Assembly: GCF_007096635.1 (NCBI RefSeq) | Contig: NZ_VKAA01000004.1 | Coordinates: 62,001 to 126,000 of the forward strand | DNA: 64,000 nucleotides | Direction of reading: 5' to 3' | Source of the DNA: Mycolicibacterium sp. 018/SC-01/001 | GTDB taxonomy: Bacteria > Actinomycetota > Actinomycetes > Mycobacteriales > Mycobacteriaceae | In this document: in pieces, positions 43,517-51,877 of the stretch | Position numbering within the stretch: the stretch's first letter is position 1 | How the letters are laid out: every line of letters starts with the position of its first letter | The notes under the pieces: generated by a model | Told to the model about the DNA's origin: nothing | The model's input: the letters and a program-made list of their open reading frames with translations, nothing else | Database searches by the model: none | Made by a program: the position numbers and the translations under genes

Positions 43517-45832
43517 CTACTGCCCAATAGCGCATTCAAATACGCACCAGACCGAATCCTCGGATACGACCACGTCCCCCACGATGGCTGCTAGAGCCTC
43601 AGCTGAATTGACGGGCTCACTGAGCCCTCGGCACACTAAACTCAAGCTAAGCCTTTGCCCCGCCGACCCGATGACCAGTTGCGCACTCACCATCTCCATT
43701 TCCAACACCAAAGCCGCTGATCGAGCGAGTCTCTCGGCTACGCAATCATCGATGTAGGGCAATTCTGTGCTGACTTTGATCGCGACGTCGATATGTCGGC
43801 TTTCGACTGCGTCCACTACCAGCCGAAGCCGTTGCATGAGCGGGTGCTCGAAGGTTGTGGACTGATCGAACAGCGCGCGCAGCCGACGAGATTGAGCTCT
43901 GGCCTCACGCCGCACAGCCCCCGTAATCGCGTCACCGTTGGCCAACTGACGCAACAGTGGCACGACACTATCAATAAGTTCGGCGTAGCGACGCCGGTAC
44001 TCCTGTGCGACGGCCTGCGCCACTTTTTCTGAGATCAGCAGTTCGCGGTGCGCGGCAACTTCAGTACCGACCTCTGCGGCAGCGTCGCGCATTAGACCGT
44101 CGAACACCAGCGCAAAAAGCTGGACGCCGAGGATACTGGCTGTGCCGTAACCGAGGTTCGTTACTGCCTCGACCTCAGGTCGAAGACACAATTCGATGAT
44201 GCTCGCCGTCAGCCAGAAAGCGGTGAGAATGGTTGCTGCCCGCCAAGTTCGCAGGGCCAATACCAGAACGACGACGCACCAACCAATTCCCCCCTGAGCC
44301 CAATCAGCCTGAGTGCCAAGCATATGCGGCGGCACTATGACGACACTGTGAGTGAGCATAACCATCAGCAGCGCTGACAGACCCACCGGAATCCGCAACC
44401 GGCAAAGATTTTCGAGCCCCGGTAGAGCGAGTAGCGCGCACGTTCCGGCGACTGCGGCCAATGCAATCTGGCTCACGAAGTGACCAGTATGAGACGCGGC
44501 GTAGGGCACCGTCGTCACCAAGTTAGCCACAACGTAGAAAGTCAGAGCGAACACGTAAGTCGCACGGATACGCTGGATCTGGCGATCGAGAACCATCGGC
44601 TCCGGCAGTGTCGGCCGGAGTGGCGCTTCTGGCGTCCAGCGCAAATCGACGATGGTTCCTCGTCCAGGCGCCGAGGTGACAGTCGCAGAACCACCCACCC
44701 GGTACATACGGCCAACAATCGACTCTGTGATTCCGTGACGACGCGAGACGTCCGCCTGATCGAACCCGATACCGTCGTCAATCAACGACAACGATTCGCT
44801 CCCGACAACGATCCGGACTTGCTTTGCGCGCGCGTGCCGGTCGATATTGTTCAAAGTTTCGCGCGTCGCGGCGATCACTGCGTGAGCAATCGAGCCATCC
44901 AGCCAGACTGTCGCACGACCCTCGATGACCGTGCGAGTGCGAGCAAAATTTGAGACTGCACGCAACGCCGAGACTAGTTCTAACGGCGTCGAGGTCGAAC
45001 ACCAGGGTCCCCGCTCAAGAATGTCGAGGTCACGGCGAGCCTGGTCGGCCAGCCTATTGGCAGGTAAATCGACGCCCTGTCCGACTATAAGCAACGTTGA
45101 GGCCGCGGTATCGTGCAGCAGCGCCATCTGTTCGCGGGCAAACACGCGGACGCCCTCCTCGACCGCGCGCGCCGTCTCGGCCGACTCGCGGGCCCGCCGC
45201 GCTTGGTCCACGGCGGCCGCAACTCGCAGCAGCATGAAACGGATAAGCGAAGCCGTTGTCCACTGAAGAGCAAAGTAGTACACGGCCCGTATCGACCCGA
45301 CTTCGCCCCAGCCAACGACTTCAGCAGCGCCAACGGCGTATGCCCCGGCGATTACTAGGGTTATCGCGAACGTCAGCAACGCAGGTAGAGACACGGCGAA
45401 ACTGATGACCGCCGTTCCCGCGATCGCTTGAGGCGCGCTATTGGACAGCTGGAACAGTGGGTCATGGACGAGTAAAGGAATGCCGAAGCAGATTGCGATG
45501 GTGGACGCGACATCAACCGCCGTGACCACCGGCCCGTGCGATTGTGTTGCCAAGCGATACAGCGACCACCCGAGTAGGGCGGCCACCAGGCACTGTCCCG
45601 CCAACGTCATTCCGGACTTCGGATCTGCTAGTGCGATCATCGAAGCTCCGGCGTTAATGCAATGGCGCATTAGTAGGCCAATCGTCTTCGCGCGATGGAT
45701 CAGGTGCCGTTGCTGCGCGTCGTCGAGCGCTGCAGCCCCGATCCGGCCTGGCGAAGAGTTCTTGGGCTTCGTCGGCACGCTTAGGCAATCTTGCGAGAGG
45801 CATACATCAGGGGAGCCAACCGGTTTCGGCAT
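43517..45832 (-). CDS. Membrane histidine kinase with duplicated module
   Basis: A 771-aa protein. Residues about 70-210 hold 5-6 membrane helices, then an H-box-like LLHDTAASTLLIVGQG (about 235-250). A HATPase domain follows: N-box RETLNNIDRHARA (about 320), G1 LIDDGIGFDQADVSRRHG (about 350) and GRGTIVDLRW (about 390). A second membrane bundle (about 425-560) is followed by a kinase-like region with long helices (ELIDSVVPLLRQLANGD) and a degenerate ATPase-like end lacking clear N and G boxes. The first half is like NarL-type sensor kinases that act with LuxR regulators. It may be a fusion of an active and a decayed copy. The putative partner is at 42423. Confidence 0.85.
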   Translation of the reverse strand: MPKPVGSPDVCLSQDCLSVPTKPKNSSPGRIGAAALDDAQQRHLIHRAKTIGLLMRHCINAGASMIALADPKSGMTLAGQCLVAALLGWSLYRLATQSHGPVVTAVDVASTIAICFGIPLLVHDPLFQLSNSAPQAIAGTAVISFAVSLPALLTFAITLVIAGAYAVGAAEVVGWGEVGSIRAVYYFALQWTTASLIRFMLLRVAAAVDQARRARESAETARAVEEGVRVFAREQMALLHDTAASTLLIVGQGVDLPANRLADQARRDLDILERGPWCSTSTPLELVSALRAVSNFARTRTVIEGRATVWLDGSIAHAVIAATRETLNNIDRHARAKQVRIVVGSESLSLIDDGIGFDQADVSRRHGITESIVGRMYRVGGSATVTSAPGRGTIVDLRWTPEAPLRPTLPEPMVLDRQIQRIRATYVFALTFYVVANLVTTVPYAASHTGHFVSQIALAAVAGTCALLALPGLENLCRLRIPVGLSALLMVMLTHSVVIVPPHMLGTQADWAQGGIGWCVVVLVLALRTWRAATILTAFWLTASIIELCLRPEVEAVTNLGYGTASILGVQLFALVFDGLMRDAAAEVGTEVAAHRELLISEKVAQAVAQEYRRRYAELIDSVVPLLRQLANGDAITGAVRREARAQSRRLRALFDQSTTFEHPLMQRLRLVVDAVESRHIDVAIKVSTELPYIDDCVAERLARSAALVLEMEMVSAQLVIGSAGQRLSLSLVCRGLSEPVNSAEALAAIVGDVVVSEDSVWCVFECAIGQ

Positions 45833-45947
45833 GCAGTGGTCGCAGTGCTACAGAACAGAACGCGGCGCACCAGCGAATGTGCCCCTCGCTCGCCTATCTG
45901 GCACCCCTGTTAGCAGAGGGAATCAGGTTGCGACGATAACCTGCAGT

Positions 45948-46328
45948 TCAGTCGCATGTCTTCCACCGGCCGTTTTCAAGAACCATCGGAAACGTCTCAG
46001 TGTCTGCCTTGCGGCCATTGTTTTTGAGGGTGACTTCCGCGTCGGCTACACCTCCGTTGATCGTGACTCGACCAATCGATACGTCCTCTACCTTTTTCGG
46101 CACTCCCGCTGAGGACGTGAGCTCCCCCAACCGCCGTTCTCTTTTTTTGGCGCAGTAGGTTGACGCGTACGCGTCAGCATCACCGCGGTTCCAGGCATCG
46201 ATAGTCTGATGGATCACTGCTCGGATCTGCTGATCGGCGCTCGGCTCCTTAGGCGCTTGGCCACCGCTGTCACAGGCCGAAATGGGGCCTAAAATGCTCA
46301 CCAGAGCAAGAATGGTCAACCGGCGCAT
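45948..46328 (-). CDS. Small secreted lipoprotein, NTF2/DUF4878-like
   Basis: A 126-aa protein. The signal peptide (MRRLTILALVSILGPISAC) ends in a lipobox, Cys19. The rest, with IRAVIHQTIDAWNRGDADAYASTYC and a late VADAEVTLKNNGRKADTETFPMVLENGRWKTCD, is like the extracellular NTF2-like domains (DUF4878) of mycobacterial lipoproteins. Two cysteines (about 59 and 125) could pair. Function is unknown, possibly solute or protein binding at the cell surface. Confidence 0.8.
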   Translation of the reverse strand: MRRLTILALVSILGPISACDSGGQAPKEPSADQQIRAVIHQTIDAWNRGDADAYASTYCAKKRERRLGELTSSAGVPKKVEDVSIGRVTINGGVADAEVTLKNNGRKADTETFPMVLENGRWKTCD

Positions 46329-46838
46329 CCCACCGTCGCTCCTCTTTTGGTCGCTTCGCGCATTCGACCCCCGCTGTCATTAACATGTCACGTATCACGA
46401 GGCGTCCCGCGTATCGCAATTCAACCTGAACTTGCCTCGGCCACGCGGTTGATAGGTTCTCTGCCCCATCGTTGCCACCATGAGTCTACGGCGGTTCTGG
46501 TTGGGGTGACTGTCCTACGATTGGTCGACGCATGACGTCTACGCCAAACGTGGAGTAGCGCCGGTCCTTCGCCCAGCGTCATTAGTTTGCGACGGACGTC
46601 TTTTGTCGCCACCCCCGCCACGCGTCTGAAGGTCCGAGTCGATATTGGCGCGCTGTGCAACGAGATTGGCGCCGTCGGCCCAGACTCGTTAGCCGAGCAT
46701 TACTGGCACCTAGCGTGTTGTCATCCCATTGGCGGATATTGGGGCGCTGCAGTATCCGTTAATGTGTCTTGACTGCAGGACGGTACGTTTTGGCGAAGCG
46801 ATTCACCACCCGCCTGCAATTGAAGGGGCAGGGCGCTG
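46329..46838. other. Gene-free stretch
   Basis: 510 bases between the divergent lipoproteins at 46328 and 46839. No supportable gene, no tRNA and no repeats. Promoters for both flanking genes should lie here. Confidence 0.5.
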
Positions 46839-47237
46839 GTGCGTGGACGGTTGACTACAAAAGTGTTAGTAGCGGCGGCATTTTGCGCACCAATTGTTGC
46901 AGCTTGCGGGCCTGGTTTCGGCGGCACGAACGCCGCAGACGACCGTGAGGCGCCGTCACTGGTCGGCACTTGGACGCCGTCCGATGGCACCGCCGAAAAG
47001 ATCTTCTCAGAAGATGGGCCCTGCGAGAACGTCTTCTATAACAACGGCAGGCCTCTCGATATCGGCGGCGCTATGTCGTGTCAATTGTCCAGCGCCGCAG
47101 ACTCTGATGGTCGCTACAAACTCTTGGTCACCCAGGGCCCCAACCGGGCTACCTACCTCGTTGAGTTTCAGGGCTCCGATGCGGCAGCCGTATACACGAC
47201 TAAAGGAACTCTCCTCTACAACCTCACTAGGTTCTAA
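46839..47237 (+). CDS. Small secreted lipoprotein, unknown
   Basis: A 132-aa protein from GTG 46839. The signal peptide ends in IVAACGPG (lipidated Cys23). The mature domain starts with LVGTWTPSDGTAEKIF, a lipocalin-like opening, with two internal cysteines (GPCENVF and AMSCQL) that could pair. It is beta-rich: RYKLLVTQGPNRATYLVEFQ. Family not recognised. It resembles the other lipoproteins of this region in size and design. Confidence 0.75.
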   Translation: MRGRLTTKVLVAAAFCAPIVAACGPGFGGTNAADDREAPSLVGTWTPSDGTAEKIFSEDGPCENVFYNNGRPLDIGGAMSCQLSSAADSDGRYKLLVTQGPNRATYLVEFQGSDAAAVYTTKGTLLYNLTRF

Positions 47238-47744
47238 CGAGCCTGACCCCACTTCGGATGGAAAGTCGACCGGCACAAAGGGCCTGCGCGCCCCGCGCGC
47301 CATGGATCTTTGTGCAGTAAAACGCAAAATCGGAGCTGCTGATCTCAGGTCAATTGCTGCCCAGATAGTCTGTTGCGCTCTCGAGGTCCCCGAAATTTTG
47401 CGCTGCCACCGACGAAGTCCTGACCTACCCGACACAGGACGAGCGAAGCACTCCCGCAACCGTATTCATTGACCGGCGTAGAACGCGGCGGCCAACGAGC
47501 AATGTGCTATTGCCCATGACAAGTCAAACCACTGGTGTTCAGAGGCTTCCGCTTTCATGGGTTCGCCGCGGCCGAGTCCGATGGGTTCATGCCGGCAGCC
47601 TGGGCGAGTTGTAGCGTTCACGACGACCCGCCCCGTAGGACGAGCAACCGTCGAATTGAAGTTGTCCTCCATTCGACCGACAGTCATTTCGTCAGCATCG
47701 CCCTAGTCTTCGAATTACCAACAAGACCTCTATGCGGAGATCCA
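47238..47744. other. Gene-free stretch
   Basis: About 500 bases between two plus-strand small genes. A GC-rich hairpin-like element (GCGCG and CGCGC near 47287-47300) may end the lipoprotein transcript. Nothing else is supported. Confidence 0.45.
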
Positions 47745-48092
47745 ATGAATTTCGATTTGCAGCCCCATCACGTTGCCAGGTTACTGTTCGTTCTTTGCGT
47801 CGTACCAGTGTTGTGGGTCTTTGCCGTACAAGGCGTTACGACCACAACCAGCTACGACCTTTCCACAGGCGACGTGTCTTCGACTAGTGATCTCGGATCG
47901 CAAATCGTTAAGGTCCTGATCTTCGTCATCCTGGCCGCGATTTTTGGTGCCGCTGAGTGGTATACCCGCAAGAACTCGACGGCGTGGCTACCGGCGATCA
48001 GGGAGAAATTGATCAGCGTGGGACTGTCGAGGCCGGACACACCAAATCGCGATCTGCGCGACGACCGCGGCTACCACCAGCCCTACCCCTGA
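47745..48092 (+). CDS. Two-helix membrane protein
   Basis: A 115-aa protein from ATG 47745, 5 bases after GGAG. Helices: LLFVLCVVPVLWVFAVQGV (about residues 13-31) and VKVLIFVILAAIFGAAEWY (about 55-73). An external loop STGDVSSTSDLGS joins them, and the tail is soluble and basic to acidic. The longer open frame upstream is not coding. No family is recognised. Confidence 0.7.
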   Translation: MNFDLQPHHVARLLFVLCVVPVLWVFAVQGVTTTTSYDLSTGDVSSTSDLGSQIVKVLIFVILAAIFGAAEWYTRKNSTAWLPAIREKLISVGLSRPDTPNRDLRDDRGYHQPYP

Positions 48093-48194
48093 CCGTAGCC
48101 CCACCCGAAACGCCGCGCCAATAGTATTCGGCGCTGGGCCCATGTTGTCCATCCGAAATAGACCTACGGTGGAAGAGGGAGGAGGTGAGTAGTA

Positions 48195-48314
48195 ATGGTG
48201 AAGCTATTCAGGACGCTGCGCGCGGTGTGTCCACGATGCAACGGCACCGGCGGACACAGTGACTTCGGAAACTGGGTCAACTGTTCGGCGTGCCGGGGGA
48301 CCGGTCAGAAGTGA
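48195..48314 (+). CDS. 39-aa DnaJ-type zinc-finger protein
   Basis: A very small gene from ATG 48195, with GGAGGTGAG 5 bases upstream (48181-48189), ending at TGA 48314. It encodes a single zinc site made of CPRCNGTGG and CSACRGTGQ, the C-x2-C-x-G-x-G repeats of the DnaJ Cys-rich domain, one finger only. A hairpin follows at once. The SD, conserved CxxCxGxG repeats and terminator support a real gene. Similar tiny CxxCxGxG proteins are known from actinobacteria and their phages; the role is unknown. Confidence 0.75.
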   Translation: MVKLFRTLRAVCPRCNGTGGHSDFGNWVNCSACRGTGQK

Positions 48315-48318
48315 GACT

Positions 48319-48361
48319 AAGCAACCCACCCGCAGTGGTAGTAAGCACGGGTGGGTTGCTT
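48319..48361 (+). terminator. Long perfect hairpin after the zinc-finger gene
   Basis: AAGCAACCCACCCG and CGGGTGGGTTGCTT are perfect 14-base arms around a 15-base loop. It starts 5 bases after the stop at 48314. No long T-run follows. It is the strongest inverted repeat in the window and most likely a transcription terminator. Confidence 0.8.
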
Positions 48362-48444
48362 GGGTCACTGAGCAGCGTTGAAGGTAACTTGGTTGCACTC
48401 TGATACCTTGGATCGGCGGCTGCGCCATCGGTAATGTTTGAAGG

Positions 48445-48636
48445 TTATAAGATTGGGTCGGCGCCGGCGAGGAGCGCACGATCAAGTGCGGTATCGGGCT
48501 TGCGGCAGTGTTTGTCGGCCATCGGGTCAATCGTGATCGCTTTACGACCGATGATCGCCCCAAACTGAATTCGGTACTGCAGATCACCGTCGACGTCTCG
48601 ATGGTGGCCCTCCCATACCGATAAGATGCGGCCCGT
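48445..48636 (-). pseudogene. N-terminally truncated gene remnant
   Basis: 63 open codons on the minus strand after a stop (48637-48639), with no start codon near the beginning. It encodes VWEGHHRDVDGDLQYRI, then GRKAITIDPMADKHCRKPD and ends in a short Ala/Leu-rich helix. Composition is coding-like, with C/G in third positions. It looks like the 3' part of a lost gene. The family is not recognised. Confidence 0.4.
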
Positions 48637-49255
48637 TTACGGCGCACGACGCCTCGACTTGCGGGCCGCTTCGCGCCAAAGTCGGCGGGCACCCTTCTAG
48701 TTGAGATCACGGCGCTCGTCAAAGTTCATCGCCGGGTGGGCAGGCCGGCACCCATCGCAGAGCGTTCGGCGCCGTAATGCCAGCAAGGCTCTCCTTCAAG
48801 CGTTCTGAGTGGCTGGTGTCGCGACAGCCGCGGGGGGGCGAACTGTAGAGCGGTCAAGCTCAAAGGCTTCGGATAGCAAATTCTCCCGCGAATGTAAGTT
48901 TCCCGCGAGGTTGTTGGCGGCGCGACATTTGGCCACAGCGCTCGCGATTCATCTGCGATAGTCTCCCGCCGGGGCTGCCTGCATCCGGCCGTACGCTATT
49001 GGCCAGTACAGTCACCACGGAAAGCCCGCCTGTCGTGTTCTTTGCGCGCATGTCACCGATTTCGACGCAACACCACCCCTTTTCAAGGGCCAGCTGGTCG
49101 CATCCTGCCGGAACACGCCACGGGTGTCGGTCGAACGTACGCTTTTCGCGGCCCCGTGTGACCTCGTGAGCATTTTCCGTAACGGTAGCTAGGCGACGCT
49201 GAGATATATGAATTGGAACTCGCTGCGAGAGCGGGGAAACGAAAGGGGCTCCACG
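48637..49255. other. Gene-free stretch before the M23 peptidase
   Basis: About 620 bases with no supported gene on either strand. The AT-rich GATATATGAATT (49202-49213) directly before the peptidase may belong to its promoter. Confidence 0.5.
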
Positions 49256-50056
49256 ATGAGCGACGACAGCAAGCCGTCGACCGTACGAATCTGCGCAGCG
49301 GTCGCAGGGCTGATTGCCGCACCGACGCTTCTCGCTCCGACCGCTGCGGCGGACACGACAGCTACCGTCAAGGCGCAGACACAGCGCATGTCCGCGCCGA
49401 ACTTGAACTCGCAGCAGAACGGTTGGTACAACCCAGGTGACCGCGTCACCTTGGTTTGCTCGGCGCGAGGTCAAAAGGTGCAAGGATTTTTCAGTTTCAA
49501 CATTCCCAATGGTGGTTGGGATGACCTTTGGTATAAGACGACGGACGGAAACTTCGTCGCGGATGTCGACATTGAGACCGGAACGCTCAACGTGGTGGCT
49601 CCTGACTGCATCACTCCACCTCAGCAGTCCCCTCCCCCGGTCAGCCAGTCCGGCCACCTACGTGTGCCGTTGGATGGCGCACCTCGGGTCACGCGAGGTT
49701 TCGGAGGAGATGGACACAACGGCATCGACTACGCGGTTCCGAATGGCACGCCCGTCTACGCCGCTGACAGCGGGACCGTCACCTTTGAGGGTTTCGGACA
49801 GAATAATTCGTGGATGCGCGCGGAGGCCGGAATCTGTGTGCTTATCCGCCACGGGGACAAATTTACTGGCTACGCGCACTTGAGTCGCACGGTCGTCGAC
49901 AGCGGTCAGCAGGTCACCAAGGGTCAGATCATCGGATATTCTGGAGCAACCGGTATGGCGACCGGCCCGCACTTGCACTTCGAGGTGCTGCCGCTAAATC
50001 CCAACTTTGGCAATGGATTTTCCGGGCGTATCGATCCAGCGCCGCTGCTGGGATGA
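49256..50056 (+). CDS. Secreted M23-family metallopeptidase
   Basis: A 266-aa protein from ATG 49256, 7 bases after GAAAGGGG; an in-frame ATG at 49208 lacks an SD. A signal peptide ends near residue 33 (LIAAPTLLAPTAAA). An SH3-like region (GDRVTLVCSARGQ, about 60-110) and a Pro linker precede the peptidase domain. Zinc ligands: GHNGIDY (H-x-G-x-D, about 152-158) and the catalytic TGPHLHFEV (about 236-244). Lysostaphin-like M23 enzymes cut peptidoglycan cross-bridges. It may remodel the wall or act on competitors. Confidence 0.9.
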   Translation: MSDDSKPSTVRICAAVAGLIAAPTLLAPTAAADTTATVKAQTQRMSAPNLNSQQNGWYNPGDRVTLVCSARGQKVQGFFSFNIPNGGWDDLWYKTTDGNFVADVDIETGTLNVVAPDCITPPQQSPPPVSQSGHLRVPLDGAPRVTRGFGGDGHNGIDYAVPNGTPVYAADSGTVTFEGFGQNNSWMRAEAGICVLIRHGDKFTGYAHLSRTVVDSGQQVTKGQIIGYSGATGMATGPHLHFEVLPLNPNFGNGFSGRIDPAPLLG

Positions 50057-50499
50057 CACGGGCTCCGCGTCGAAACCAGCGCACCGTGGGTGCAGAACTG
50101 GAGGCGTGCGGTGTGAGTTCGCATACCATGGACGCTAGAGCTGATTGAAACTGGCGGACTAGGGGCTTTGTTCAATTGAGAGGTCGCCTAATACGCGATT
50201 GACGCGTCAGGGGCATCGCGCGGCTCCCCCAAGCGACGAAGATTCCAACGGCATGCCAACGGCATCCGTGCCTTCACCGAGTGACGAAGCGTCCGTGAAG
50301 CTACGTTGGACAGTAGGCGGCAAACCGGTCGGCCGACCCGCGGATCTGATCGAGACCGCTTGGACTAATTAGCTTGCCAGCGTGGACGTTAGGAGCTGAT
50401 TGGTGGGTACTTCAACTTGACAGGGCGCCCGTGGAGATCGCCCAGCCGATTCGGTAGTTCGACTCGCGACTGATACTCGGCGCGTGACAAGTGGCACGA
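50057..50499. other. Gap between M23 peptidase and the operon's last gene
   Basis: 443 bases between convergent genes. No gene is supported. Transcription of the minus-strand operon must end here, but I see no clear hairpin. Confidence 0.4.
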
Positions 50500-51213
50500 T
50501 CACGTAGAGGCGGTCCACGGGTCGCCGGCAGCCGATCGGGCGAACCGACGAGCGGCCGGAGTCCACATAGCGATGACCGCTACAACGCCGAAAAGCACCA
50601 TGACGACCAACGGGCCCAGAAACAGCATAGGCAGCGACAACACCGCCAACACGGTACCCACCCACCGCGGCCATCGATGTCCCGCGCGCAAAGCCACGCC
50701 GACGAGCGAATAGCCGATGGCGCAGACCACTCCAACGCCGATGACCACTGAGATAAGCCAGAACTGGATGTCATCGGCGTACCCGCCGACCAAGTTAACC
50801 GCGGTACCGGTGGGATCAAGGTGCAGCGCCGTATCGACGTTGTGGCCTAGCTCGAATAGCCAGGAAACACCCATACCTGCGCTGACCAGCGCCGCGATCG
50901 CGGCAACCCATAATGCGCTGTAGGCCACGCGCACAGATATGGGTGTCCCATTACTGCGCATCTCGGGCGGGCCGGCGGGAGCCGTGGCGTTGTGGATCGA
51001 GGTCCCGAACGGATCGACCAGGTCCGCCGCGCTGCCGAAGGGGTGGGTGGCGACGGGCGAGACGCTGCCGAACGGATTGGTACCGGCCGCCGGGCTGCTC
51101 GCGAATGGGTTGAATGATGGCGTGGGAGCTTGCTTCTGCTCGGGTGGCGTCGAACGAGGCCGCATCGTTGAGGCTCTGATGTCCCGCAAGTGTCGCGACC
51201 ATTTCTGATTCAT
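50500..51213 (-). CDS. NPF-motif membrane protein (last gene of GTPase/TerD operon)
   Basis: A 237-aa protein. The N-terminal 90 residues are disordered with repeated motifs: SFNPFAS, TNPFGSVS, THPFGSAA and VDPFGTS. Residues 95-235 hold about four membrane helices (VAYSALWVAAIAALVSAGM, FWLISVVIGVGVVCAIGYSLVG, then a pair ending WTPAARRFA). The NPF repeats are shared with the nuclease encoded two genes upstream, so both may dock to the same partner. It is 49 bases after TerD and is the last gene of the operon. Family not recognised. Confidence 0.75.
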   Translation of the reverse strand: MNQKWSRHLRDIRASTMRPRSTPPEQKQAPTPSFNPFASSPAAGTNPFGSVSPVATHPFGSAADLVDPFGTSIHNATAPAGPPEMRSNGTPISVRVAYSALWVAAIAALVSAGMGVSWLFELGHNVDTALHLDPTGTAVNLVGGYADDIQFWLISVVIGVGVVCAIGYSLVGVALRAGHRWPRWVGTVLAVLSLPMLFLGPLVVMVLFGVVAVIAMWTPAARRFARSAAGDPWTAST

Positions 51214-51262
51214 GTCGATCCGTTCCCGACTGGCACTGTGACGTCTGTCCTAGGGTATGGCG

Positions 51263-51841
51263 TTACCCGAGATGCTGCCGTGCGATCGGCTCCAGATCTT
51301 GGAAAGTCCTGCCGTTTGCAATCGCTCCGATCGCCGTCATCGTCCAGGCCGGACCGTCGCAGGTCACTTTCGCCATCACTTGTGCGGTGTGTCGTCCCGA
51401 GCCCGTGAGCTCGTAGCGTGCAATTTCCTGCTCGCTGCTCGAATCGATCAGCCGGCAGTACGCGTTCTCGATCTGAGAAAAGTCCTGCCCCGTATAAGAG
51501 TTGACGACGAATACCAGCGTGTGTGCATCGGCGGGTAGCGCTTGGAGGTCAACGATTATTGATTCGTCGTCTCCATCCCCGGCGCCGGTTCTGTTATCAC
51601 CGGTGTGGATGATTGCCCCGCTCTTGGCACGCAATTGCTGGAACCAGACCTCATCTGTTCGCTGTCCTCCAGCGTTGAACACCAGGCACGAGGCGTCTAG
51701 GTCGATCTCCTGGGTTCGCTTAGCGAAGAGACCGCGCTTCTTTATTGCATCCCAGCCCAATCCCATCCGAACTTGAGTGAGCGTTCCTCCGCCGCGCTTC
51801 TCCAGCGAGATCCGCTGTCCCTTGGAGAGATTCACCGACAT
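51263..51841 (-). CDS. TerD-family protein
   Basis: A 192-aa protein from ATG 51841. The opening SVNLSKGQRISLEKRGG and MGLGWDAIKKRG-x-F, then DLDASCLVF, are the classic TerD beginning; the middle IIHTGDNRTGAGDGDDESIIVDLQALP holds the calcium-binding acidic loop; VFVVNSYTGQDFSQIENAYCRL is the conserved TerD strand-helix. TerD domains bind Ca2+ and take part in tellurite, phage and stress responses as scaffolds at the membrane. Here it is coded after the nuclease (36-base gap) and belongs to the GTPase/vWA operon. Confidence 0.92.
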   Translation of the reverse strand: MSVNLSKGQRISLEKRGGGTLTQVRMGLGWDAIKKRGLFAKRTQEIDLDASCLVFNAGGQRTDEVWFQQLRAKSGAIIHTGDNRTGAGDGDDESIIVDLQALPADAHTLVFVVNSYTGQDFSQIENAYCRLIDSSSEQEIARYELTGSGRHTAQVMAKVTCDGPAWTMTAIGAIANGRTFQDLEPIARQHLG

Positions 51842-51877
51842 TCTTCTCGGCCCATCAATTCCGCCGAGCATCAATGA

